Assembly (NCBI GenBank): GCA_037043235.1
Contig: JAWRVZ010000102.1
Location: forward strand, 887,501-951,500
Source: Rhodeus uyekii
Taxonomy: Eukaryota > Chordata > Actinopteri > Cypriniformes > Acheilognathidae
Length of the DNA stretch: 64,000 nucleotides
Direction: 5' to 3'
Shown here: positions 52,801 through 62,096 of the stretch, piece after piece
Position numbering within the stretch: position 1 is the first letter of the stretch
Layout: each line of letters opens with the position of its first letter
Position numbers and translations under genes: made by a program
Notes under the pieces: model-generated
Seen by the model: only the letters and a program-made list of their open reading frames with translations
The model's database searches: none
Told to the model about the DNA's origin: nothing

Positions 52801-55800
52801 AAACCAGTAAAGGAGGGATGTGAGAGACAGGATAAAATAGTTCACTTACAAATTATCACCCTAATCTAATATATATATATATAATTTTATTTTTTTCAGA
52901 GCTTGCCTTTAGATTAAAAGTATAGTGAGCACTGCCCCAGAAAAATAACCTTAGCCACACAATGAATGACTTTCAAACAAGAACAAGAATGTCTTTCATA
53001 CCACAGGAACAACACAACCCAAAGAGGACAAACCATTTAAAAGATGTTAAATGGTCCACACACATCTCATGGTCAAAGCCCTGCATTCTCTGACCACTGG
53101 CAGTAAAGTGAAGCTTTCATTCCAAACCACATACCACAAACAATCACACTCTTGAAAAAAGAAAACATCCTGTGCATTTCTGTCCCATTGTTTAGTTATG
53201 TCAGCCCGTGTAGTGTTCAAACATCATTCAACAAACACATCTGTCAGTCCAATGCACACAGATCCAAACATCATGACAAATTCCATGACTCCTTCAAACA
53301 TGTCATTACCAGCTTTCAATTATTAACCTGTCATGCATTTTACATACTGATGAGTAATGGATTGACAACATAAATTTAAATCCGGGGAAGTAAAGACCGA
53401 GAGAGCTGAATCTCAAGATAATGAAAAATAAAAAAATACAGGAATTCACAAATGTTTACATAATTGCTATAAGAATATTTTCATTTGTATATTAACATTC
53501 ATTTTAGTATTTGTTGGGGAATTAAGTCAAAATGTCCAATAAAAGCCATATTCTCCCTGCAACACAAGGTTAGTTTTGACTAGGTGTTATACCAGGGGTG
53601 GGCAAACTATTTGTCTCGCGGGCCACATTGGTTTCTTAAAATTGACAGAGGGGCCGGGATTGTTGACGGGGGGGCGGGGGGGGGGATGGTTTGGGGCAAA
53701 TCCATGACTTAACGCAAAACTGATGTTTGTGTGCGCGTAAATTACATCCGCGAGCGGAAAACAGAGCTACACGGGTACGCAAGCTCAAAAATAAAAAACA
53801 ATAAAAATAACTCACTGCTCTTGACTTTTGTAACTTTAATAAATTCAGATATTTTTAATATATAGTGAAGACAATTCAAAGCTATTTTACATTTGATTAT
53901 TTTAATCAAATTAGCTGAGAGTAATTTCTGGTTCTACCTGAAAAACACTACTGTGTTTGTTCTTCTGTGCCCTGATGAAGGAACACTAAATACATACTGT
54001 TTTATTGAATGAAAGATAAAATATGACAACAGAAGCATGAAAATAACTGAGGGAAATGTATATAGGGACATGACCAGAGCAAAGGCAGGATATACTTCCC
54101 TCAATTTAAAATATTTATTGACTTCAAAACTGGTGTATGAGCTCTAAGTGTCATGTACATTTTATTCTAACGTACACTATATTTCCTCTTGTATTTGCAG
54201 GTCATGTTCTTGAATGCAGCAAATAACAACATAACGTTGACAGCATACAACTTCTTTTCAGAAGCCAGGTCGTACCTGTGCATTTACTTATAATAAATCC
54301 TAAAAAACTTGTATAAAGTATAGTTTGGTCTTAAATCACTCGACTGGGACACGTGAAATTACAACAAAACAATATTAATACAATTTAATCGACAGAAAAA
54401 CCATAATATGCAATGTGACTGAATCATATCTTTGCCTCAGCTCTAGATTGACAATCACAGGCGTCCAACCACAACTGACCTCTGGAAAAAAGGGAACTAA
54501 ACAATGACATTTGATGTTACAAGAGCAAGCTCCGCCCACGACTGACAAAAATAAGAATGCTCGCGCGAGCAAAAACAGCAGTTGAGAGCGGGCGAATGTT
54601 CGCGCGTGCGCAGATTAGATGTCACGTGCGCGCGAGTGATTATAATGATCTCGCGGGTACCCGTATTTACGCGTGTAGCTCTTGCGCTCGTTCCTTTTTA
54701 GCACGGAATTAACGCTATAAAGGGGGGTGTAGAGGGGTTTGCGACACACGCCTGCTCTCCACCACACTTTCAGCGCCACTGCCGCTTGCAGCCGCGACAA
54801 AGTGACATTACAGGGAAATGTTAATGAAGGTTTAATATAGGTTCGGCAAGTTCGGCGGGCCGGATTAAAAACCCCAACGGGCCGGATATGGCCCGCGGGC
54901 CGTAGTTTGCCCACCCCTGTGTTATACTGTGATAAGTGTTCCTTTTTTTTGTTTTACTTTTTATTATTACACAATTAAATTATATATACATGAATCAATC
55001 TACAAAACGTGTGTATTTACCTCCAGTACTCTTCACTAGGACTGGTCCTCTTGGTGCGGTTGACAATCTCAGTCACCCCTGACACAACAGCAGACAAATT
55101 GGCAAAGGTGGCATTAGCTCGTGGGGTTCCCACCACCCCAGAGCAGTCAGGGGTGTTCCAGGGGTTGTTACAGTACGTCCAGGGCAGCAGGTTTGTCATG
55201 GACATGAAGAAGTAATAAAATGCAATGCAAATCACCACATTGTAGTAGATTCCAATGTAGGTAGAGACCACCATCATTCCATAGCCCACACCTTGAAGAA
55301 GAACCACAGGACAATAAAATTCACTTGCAAAGCAGTTCAATAAAATAAAATAAAATAAAAATCACATATTGTTCCTGCTTTGATATCAAAGTTAAATGAA
55401 AAAAAGCAATTCTGTAGTTCCAAAATATGAACAGGATTTGCACAAAAAAACCCAGTCAATTAAATGTAATGCATTAACTACCAATGATCAATACATTTAT
55501 TACAGTATTTATTATCATTGATAATGTTAGATAAAAGTACAGCTGTTCATTGTTTGTTCATGTTAGCTCAGGTCCATGAAATAATATTAACAGATACCAT
55601 TTATTACTGATAAAATTGTGTGTGTGTAAACATAATTTACAGACAAATTCATCCGTTATATTTAGATTTTTTGCTTTACTTTTACACCTCTTTTAAATGG
55701 AAACATGCTCACCTTTAAACATGGGGCTGACCTTCCAGACTCCCAGGCACCCAAGGGAGGTGAACTGCCCAAAGGAGAGCTCCAGGAAGAACAGAGGGAT

Positions 55801-57992
55801 GCCACAAAACACCAGCATGATGAAGTATGGGAACATGAAGGCACCTGTGATACACACCCACAGTTACATAAACATTGAAATATCTCGCCAAAGATAGGAA
55901 TATGGGTGCACCCATTTACAGAACAATGTATGATTTCATTATAGTGTTCATTAACGCTTATACAAAAAAGGGAGGGGAGTAACAACTGAGGCAATTGTTA
56001 ATAAAGAAAAAATGCAATGTCACAAAATTTCAATTTTAAGCCACGAAGGGCAGCCAGTGGATATCACAAGCGATGTGCAATGAGTTTTGTCGGTGAAGTA
56101 GTCTCAAACCCTAGTCATTTATTCACTACAGAAACTGAAAGTGAAAACTGACAGAGCTTTTGGCATCTGACACTGAATTTGCGGTGCATATTACTTTAGA
56201 GATGATTAGATTGTATTTTCTGAACATTTGGGCAAAAAAAAATTATTTTATTGAATCGAGAAGTACTAGGTGTTAAAAGTTGTTCTTGAAAGGAGGCGTA
56301 AGCTGCTCCACAGTAAAGAATAACTTAAAGAGGTTTCCAATGTTTATTAGACAGTGAACTGGCTTAATGCGTATCAGTAATACCTTGGTTTAAGAGTTCA
56401 ATTCGTTCCAAGAGCTCATAACTCAAAATTCTTGTATACCAAAACAATTTTCCCATAAGAATGCAATAAAAATCACTTGATTCGTTCCACATGACCATAA
56501 ATTCCGATTTTGAATAATTTTTTGGTTTTACCCTATTAATTACAGTTAAAATTAACCATTAAGATCTCATATAAATACTAATTAAAAATTGACAATTAAA
56601 CTCTAAAAATACTTGACAATTTACTGTACACTTTAGCTTTGAGTAACGTCGCTGCTGGTGTGATGGAGGCAAGAGGGGGGGTGGGGGTGTTACTGCTTAG
56701 AGGGACAATTTCGTACCTTCTTTCTTACTCTTGAGGGATATTATCTATATGCTGTACTGTACGTATATATTTCACTACATGAACAATAGCGATCACAATT
56801 AATGTTAACAATGAGGTAAAACCGCTTTAAATCACTTATAAAAGTATCACGGTGGTAAATGATGCAACCAAACCGAGCGACGCTGAGAAAATGAACGAGT
56901 TAAGGGGTGATAGGCTTTGTGAGAGGCTGTCGTTAGGATACTTCCAGTAAAGATTCCACACAAAAAATGCACGTGGGCGAGGGAAAATTTCTCTCATACT
57001 CCAATACAATGCTTGTACACCGAATTTGACTTTCCATGCTCGTACACCGACCTGCTTGTATACAAAATCACTCGTAAACCCGAGGTATTACTGTACTTTG
57101 AAAGGCTTGCACGTTCAACTGTGCGAGATGAGTTCTGATTTTGCATAGCAGAAATAGGATTGTGGATATAGAGCTTTGAGTGTTGAAAAGGATGGATTAT
57201 GGCACAATAGGGTTGATGTGCCAGGGGCCTCAAACTGAGGGGCCCTCAGTAGCACGACACCATAAAGAACATTGCTTCAATAATGATATGTGTATAATAA
57301 TAAAAAAACACTAAAAATGATCAAATACTCATCCAAACAGTACACTTCAGTTTAATTAATAAATAGATTGTGGCCCTGTAAAGCCACATGGCTCCAGTGT
57401 TTATGTTTAAATAGGCTGGAGTACAGTTACTTATCTGAATTATGGGCTAATTCAGGATCTGGCCTCGATCAGAGGCAGCAACTCGAGGAATACGAGATCA
57501 TGGGGCAGAGGTTTCCAGGCCAGGTCATTGGGTAGCATCTGGTAGAGACCCTTGCTTATTCTAGCCTGGTCTATTTTAAGTAAGGTGTGTTATGAGACTT
57601 GATACCAAATGAGTACCCTTTTAGGGGTGCAAGAAATGTGGAAAAATACTCAATGGCATGACAAACCCCTAAATACCATCAGTTTAACTCAATCAAATGA
57701 AATGATTAACTCATTCTATTTTAGAAATCTATTTAAAAAAATGAAATTATAAAATGCTAACTGAACAGTGCAGGATAGGCACTGGGAGAAAGTCAAGATA
57801 GATATTGGCAAAAGAACAAGAAAGAAACTGGTCACCTCCTCCATTCCTGTAGCAAAGGTAAGGGAACCTCCAGACGTTTCCAAGCCCCACTGCATAACCA
57901 ACACTGGTGAGGACAAACTCAATCTGGTTGCCCCAGTTTCCCCTTCTGGAGTTTTCATCTTTCTTCACTGGCTCTCCTGGAACCGCTCCGTT
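49582..57992 (-). CDS. slc6a9: Glycine transporter GlyT1 (SLC6A9), exons 2 to last
   Basis: Twelve exons join in frame to 1902 nt (633 residues plus stop), giving nearly the whole sodium- and chloride-dependent glycine transporter 1. This is a 12-helix plasma-membrane protein of the SLC6 family that clears glycine at synapses and glia. Helix 1 carries GNVWRFPYLCYRNGGG, the substrate and sodium site. Helix 6 is FYSLGCAWGGLITMASY. The large second extracellular loop has sequons NAT, NLS and NRT. The C-terminus (LKPDLDWGPALQEHRKGRYA) is GlyT1-specific (human LKPSRDWGPALLEHRTGRYA). The first exon here starts at NGAVPGEPVKKD in phase 0, as in human exon 2, so a short N-terminal exon must lie upstream; I did not find it. 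All internal junctions keep frame. Confidence 0.96.
50007..50177 (-). CDS. slc6a9: SLC6A9 coding exon 12 (TM11-TM12)
   Basis: Acceptor ttcacag; FILIFTVIQYKPITYNDYVY then PGWSLIIGFAMALSSVICIP and IYALFKIAVSEGSTFVE; donor GAG|gtgaga. 57 codons, phase 0. Confidence 0.95.
50265..50365 (-). CDS. slc6a9: SLC6A9 coding exon 11
   Basis: Acceptor tccacccag; completes Gly, then HKNYFKDVEMMLGFPPPIFF and RICWRFVSPLIIT; donor ACC|gtgagt. Start of TM11. Confidence 0.95.
50464..50563 (-). CDS. slc6a9: SLC6A9 coding exon 10 (TM10)
   Basis: Acceptor tgatatag; AGIYWLLLMDNYAASFSL then VVISCIMCICIMYVY plus one base of Gly; donor ATG|gtgagt. A second AG four bases later (gcag) would shift the frame, so the first AG was chosen. 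Confidence 0.94.
50652..50786 (-). CDS. slc6a9: SLC6A9 coding exon 9 (TM9)
   Basis: Acceptor tggtgtag; FCLLETLVTAIVDEIGTD then WIIKNKTYVTLGIAVVG and FLLGVPLTTQ; donor CAG|gtgagt. 45 codons, phase 0. Confidence 0.95.
51310..51547 (-). CDS. slc6a9: SLC6A9 coding exon 8 (TM7-TM8)
   Basis: Acceptor ttcaaacag; completes Arg, then DSIIISVTNCGTSVYAGFV (TM7), VADHGPGLAFVAYPEAL, and LPISPLWSLLFFFMLILLG (TM8); donor CAG|gtattc. Confidence 0.95.
51795..51898 (-). CDS. slc6a9: SLC6A9 coding exon 7 (TM6)
   Basis: Acceptor ctctag; VWGDAASQIFYSLGCAWGG then LITMASYNKFHNNCF plus two bases of Arg; donor CAG|gtaata. Holds the unwound TM6 substrate-binding region. Confidence 0.95.
51989..52123 (-). CDS. slc6a9: SLC6A9 coding exon 6 (TM5)
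   Basis: Acceptor tttcaccag; VVYFTATFPYVVLTILFIRG (TM5) then ITLDGAVSGIKYYLTPQW and QKILDAK; donor AAG|gtctgt. 45 codons, phase 0 at both ends. Confidence 0.95.
52657..52789 (-). CDS. slc6a9: SLC6A9 coding exon 5 (TM4)
   Basis: Acceptor cccactcag; completes Arg, then NYVLNVSDGIGNFGEVRLP and ILGCLAVSWVVVFLCLIRG (TM4), VKSSGK; donor AAA|gtgagt. Confidence 0.95.
52790..53592 (-). other. SLC6A9 intron 4, part between the hAT element and exon 5
   Basis: AT-rich, with a short TA run near 52870. Nothing recognisable in any frame. Confidence 0.6.
53593..54919. mobile_element. Non-autonomous hAT element, 1327 bp
   Basis: Terminal inverted repeats CAGGGGTGGGCAAACT (left) and AGTTTGCCCACCCCTG (right) are perfect. 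Identical 8-bp target duplications TGTTATAC flank it (53585-53592 and 54920-54927). The interior has a G-run near 53669-53692 and a CpG-rich right third, and no transposase frame. It lies in SLC6A9 intron 4, 101 bp downstream of the exon 4 donor. Confidence 0.93.
55021..55291 (-). CDS. slc6a9: SLC6A9 coding exon 4 (TM3, extracellular loop 2)
   Basis: Acceptor cttcaag; VGYGMMVVSTYIGIYYNVV, then TM3 and the loop with YCNNPWNTPDC (conserved disulfide cysteines), and sequons NAT, NLS and NRT, ending TSPSEEYW plus two bases of Arg; donor GAG|gtaaat. Confidence 0.95.
55713..55844 (-). CDS. slc6a9: SLC6A9 coding exon 3 (TM2)
   Basis: Acceptor atcacag; AFMFPYFIMLVFCGIPLFF then LELSFGQFTSLGCLGVW and KVSPMFK plus one base of Gly; donor AAAG|gtgagc. 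Encodes TM2 and the first intracellular loop. Confidence 0.95.
55845..57835 (-). other. SLC6A9 intron 2
   Basis: Contains the mariner-like element at 56375-57093 and otherwise no recognised feature. Confidence 0.7.
56375..57093. mobile_element. Mariner-like non-autonomous element, 719 bp
   Basis: Left end 'cagtaataccttggtttaag' and right end 'cgtaaacccgaggtattactg' are imperfect inverted repeats. They share the outer CAGTAATACCT with the element at 8076-9221. TA follows the right end. Sub-terminal 'gtacaccgaa' / 'gtacaccgac' repeats. No transposase. Confidence 0.7.
57836..57992 (-). CDS. slc6a9: SLC6A9 coding exon 2 (N-terminus, TM1)
   Basis: Acceptor ttttcag; NGAVPGEPVKKDENSRRG, then NWGNQIEFVLTSVGYAVG and LGNVWRFPYLCYRNGG plus one base of Gly; donor GGAG|gtgacc. 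Contains TM1 and the start of the unwound substrate-binding segment. Confidence 0.95.
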
Positions 57993-59879
57993 CTGAAAAC
58001 ACATGTACGAATGAAATGAATACTATGCTGTTTGATGGGATCCTTCTTATGAGTCAGAGGGAACTGAAAGAGGACACATTTTGTTTGCAATAAGCCAAGA
58101 CAAAACAAAATATATGATAGTGGATGCATAATACGCCCATGAGCGGTTTTTAATCAACGTCAAGATTTCTAATAAATATTTATGAACGTGTGTAATAGTG
58201 TACATTTTAGGTACTGTGATTGGTTACCAAGTTTTTCCAAGTAAAAGCTTAAAATTGTCCTGATTATTGCATTTTTTTAAACATTACAATGAAAACCATA
58301 AACACAAAAATTACCAATTTTCTGTGTAGTCCCTCAAATAATACAGTCATCAAAATTGTATGCATAATTATAAAATAAAATACAATATAAAAAGGAATAA
58401 CTACAGCAAGGATCCTCAAGTGGGAATTATTGTAGAATTTTATCGTTTCTACAGTTTAAAGTGAGCAACGCATCAAAGCAGAACAGTACGCACCAAAAGC
58501 GTTCAGGGTCGTTTACGGTAATTTAATGTTATATTTTTATTTTTCTATCAAAAACTTTTGCATTTTTAAAAAGATCTAGTATTTTTATAGCTAAACACAC
58601 TTAATTCAAGCTCGTTCTGATCCATGCACGTTGCTTCCCTCTCCCGCTAAAGTGCCATAAAACTTGATCATTTTAAGAACAGTAGCAGAAACACTTTGAG
58701 CAGCAAAATAGATACCTTTGCTAAAACACTGCAAAAAAAATTTTTTTTTATCTGTTATTCAGATGACTCTGACCTTTTAGTTAATGTGATGCTTATCAAT
58801 CAGCATGTTAAAGAGCATTTCATATTTAGAGTTATTATTATTAATAAATTATTTGAGATGTCAATATGTCAAGTTAACTTTATTTTCTGCTCTTATGAGA
58901 GTTTTTTGATTATTAGTTTATGTACATTGTATGTTTGTTTTTAGTAGTTTATTATTTTGAGCAAGAAAAGGATGAATACATAAAAATGGTCCAGACTAAA
59001 GCCTAGACCCCCATACAGTATGTTATGTGCCATATACATAGGTGTCTAAATGTGAAAATTATAATAGCCTGAAAATACATATGATCTTACATCATACATA
59101 ATATAAATATCCAATTAAGGTCAACTGATGAAAATTATTATTATTATTAATTTAATACATTTTAATCAACTGCTGCTTTGGCTCTAATGGCCCAACATTT
59201 AATGACTATTTGCAGTCGTATCTATATCGATATCTATCATATCTAGCATATCATATCATATCTATCGATATCTAGCATTTTGAGTGTTTCTTTTACAAAG
59301 TACTACGGTTTCCCCGAACTATTCCAAAAGTGCATTGTCTGGACATCTTGGAACTTTAATTGAATACTATAGCCGGTAAAAAAAAAGGGTTGCAAGAAGT
59401 TAATGCCGTGGTGAAGTGTTTTCAACATATGGAGTTGGTCGGCACCAACTGAACATGGTGATGTAAGTTTGAGTTTGGGTAATCAATTCATAAGCCCAGT
59501 CCAACTACTTCCTACAGCTCTCTACCAATAAAAATGTGTTTAACCATAAAGGAAGAAGTCAGTCACATGTTGAAAATGTTTTGTGAAAACTCCTAAATTG
59601 CATGCAAGCACTGTAGTGAGCATGCTGGAGCGCACTTGATGTGAACTGAAATTACCGTCATATGCTCATGACTAACATTTGGTCTTGTCGGCCTGATTTA
59701 AAGTTTACTCTCTCCATCTGTTCTCATCAGATGCTCTTCATGTTGACCTCTAAGGCAAGCTCACGATCTGATCAGAGCACGCTGCGGGAGATGAACATTC
59801 AGCAGCTCTGGGGACAAATCCAAACTGCACTAGATGATTCTAGTGAGCAATTTTGCTTTACAAATAGATAGTTGCAATA
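57993..59879. other. Upstream region of SLC6A9 (intron 1, contents unassigned)
   Basis: Should be intron 1, because exon 2 begins in phase 0 without a start codon. I looked for a short minus-strand exon with an in-frame Met and a donor and found none convincing. Holds an irregular 'atatctatc' repeat at 59219-59275. The ORF at 59662-59871 has no known similarity. Confidence 0.45.
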
Positions 59880-59892
59880 ACTATGTTAAGAT

Positions 59893-60620
59893 ACTGTTGT
59901 AGCGATTCTAAGCCTAAGGGAAATGGTGCGGATCTATGTGTGCGTGAGTCGTTGTGTGATCGAACACACATAAATCTGCACAAAGGGGAATTTGGATATT
60001 AACAGTTAATTATAACGGATTATAACAATTATTAATATCTATGGCTTGATTCGACTTGTAGAATTTTCTTTAATTCTAGAAAAGAGTTCAAAGGACGGAT
60101 AATTTGTCCAGCAAATATTGACCTTATAAACTCTATAAAAAGGAAAGGTTTCTTTTGGCCACAAAGAAAGATCTTTCCATTAATTTGTAACAAGGATCGG
60201 TCACCAGAAGGAGGATCCAAGAATCCGCGCCCAAGAAGAGAGTTGCAAGAAGAGGAAGTTAAGTTGAAGAGGAAGGGGCTGGAAGAGCTGAAGAGAGTTG
60301 ATCCTTGGCCTACGGGCGCTTATAAAGGCATAAACAAAGCACGCCTCTAAGTTGGGACAGCCAATCAGAGTGAAGGAACTGAGAAGCGGGAAACTTTTCT
60401 TTGTCTCTTAGCCTGAGGTGATTAGCATGTTTTATTGCCTACTTGAGAATGCAGACCTTTGGGTTTTGGAATAAAAGAAAGAGTCTGATGCATCCTAGCA
60501 CAGTGAAACAAACCTAGACGGTCTGCAAATGGAAAGACAAAGATTTCGAGACCATTCATGGCTATACTAACTCTTAGCATGAAGGCAAGGTAAAGATTGA
60601 CTTGGTTTTACCCAAGTATT
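59893..60620 (+). other. LTR-like or promoter-like block, unconfirmed
   Basis: Starts with TG, contains CCAATCAG (60361-60368) and TATA-like 'cttataaaggc' (60320), then AATAAA about 150 bp later (60471). This is an LTR-like order on the plus strand. No target duplication, inverted TG/CA pair or primer-binding site could be fixed, and the neighbouring pol fragment is on the opposite strand. Confidence 0.25.
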
Positions 60621-60719
60621 TACTGATTATAAGCTTCTAAATTATCAAACACATCTAAAATGGTTATAACAAAGCATGCATACATATAGGTAAAACACAA
60701 CACATCTAAAAATGGAAAG

Positions 60720-61951
60720 TGACTAATTTAAAAGTCACATGGCACAGTCTTTTGTTCTTGGTATGTATGTGTGTGTTTGTGTGTGGGGGCTGTTTTACGA
60801 TGGCATCCTTTGAAATGCAGAGGAGAGCGAGGGTGAATGCGAATGGTTTGTGTCCTAGAAGTCTTAAACTGTCAAGTCACAGACTCTACGGAGCCGATCC
60901 TGTCGAATCACTTTTTTCAATCAAAGAATGAATCTTGATCGATCATTCATGAGCACCGTCCATACCCAACAGACCCCCCTTTGGCCAACGAAGTTCGTGT
61001 TTGAACATCTTTGGACATTAGTTCCGATTGTCGAATGGCAGGTGCATCATGAAGGATTGACTTGGTTGATGGGAGTTGAATCAGCAGGTGCCTTGACAGT
61101 GTCACCTGTCATCTTAAAGTCAGTTCATTTGAGGCAGGTGTTTTCTGGTTGCTGCAGGGAGTGGTCAAGGCTTTGCGGACCGTGAGACATACATGTAGAA
61201 AACTGACCTAGCGCTGGTGCTGGTGGAAGGAGGACAGCAGGTAGACATTAGTGCACTTTCAGGGTGTCTGCAGGTCGGAATGTTGCTCTGTTCTGATGGC
61301 AGTGCCGAATGGAGCTTGTTTGAGCTGTGTTGGGCAGAGAGTCAGAAGTTTGTGGTGGCACAGTACTTCTGTGGTGGGTCCTGTTCAGGGAGCCGTGTTG
61401 CTCATGCCAGCAGCTCTGGTGACTCTGAGGCAGGCACGTCCGGCCATCTCAGTGCAGTTTCCGCTTGACACCTGTGTGAAATGTCTGAAGTCGGTTGTTG
61501 TTGTTGACAGCTGTTGGTCCTTCCGTGGCGTTTGCGTGTTGAGGTCTTTGTCACTGCATGTGTTGTTTCAGGGTTGGTGTGGTTTAAGCCTTTCTTTCTT
61601 TGACTGCAGAAGCCTTCATGAAACTTGTGGGTGAAGTTTTGAGTGGAGGGCTCTGGTTTCCCTCCCCCCTTCGGTGTTTGTCAAAGGCTGAGGGAATTTT
61701 TTTTGCACTGCTGATGTGGTGTTAACCAGCAGGGTACCTCTTTGTGGGATTCAATTTGAGTTGACCAGACTCTGTCAGTTCTCTCTGGACCAGGTTGAGC
61801 TTGTCTCTACTGCAGCTGAACTGTTGTGTCCGGGTTCGGACTTGAGCTCTTGGAGGGCAGTGTCAAGGTGAGTGATGCTGGAAACTCACCCCCCTTTCTC
61901 AATCTTCAGTTCAAGTTCTGGATCAGGAGTCAACTGACACAAGTGGCAGTG
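60720..61951 (-). other. Degraded sequence 3' of the retroelement pol fragment
   Basis: The minus strand has two polypurine runs (complements at about 61656-61670 and 61886-61900) that could be relic polypurine tracts. Translations are Thr/Ser/Gln-rich with many stops. Plus-strand ORFs (60928-61185, 61217-61634) have no recognisable product. Likely part of the same decayed retroelement. Confidence 0.35.
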
Positions 61952-62092
61952 TCATGCTGGTGGGAGTGTTGACCACCTGCAAATTCTGCTTGTGAGGTGA
62001 GTGTTTCTGTGAGACTGGGTTACTTGTTGAACTGGCAGCCAACCAGGTACCATCTGACGTACTTTGCCATGTCTTGCTGCATGCCAGGGCAG
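61952..62092 (-). pseudogene. Integrase N-terminal (zinc-finger region) remnant of the LTR retroelement
   Basis: On the minus strand, about 62092-62020, a frame reads CPGMQQDMAKYVRWYLVGCQ, resembling the 'PGM..D...YV..C..C' part of the integrase HHCC domain, followed by a stop. The frame differs from the adjoining pol ORF and the second cysteine pair is incomplete. It is broken. Confidence 0.45.
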
Positions 62093-62096
62093 AATG

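Noticed and set aside
53593..54919. CpG-dense stretch considered as a gene promoter or CpG island
   Set aside because: It is the interior of a hAT element bounded by perfect inverted repeats and target duplications.
59662..59871. 69-residue ORF considered as an SLC6A9 first exon or other gene
   Set aside because: Wrong strand for SLC6A9 and no similarity to the GlyT1 N-terminus.
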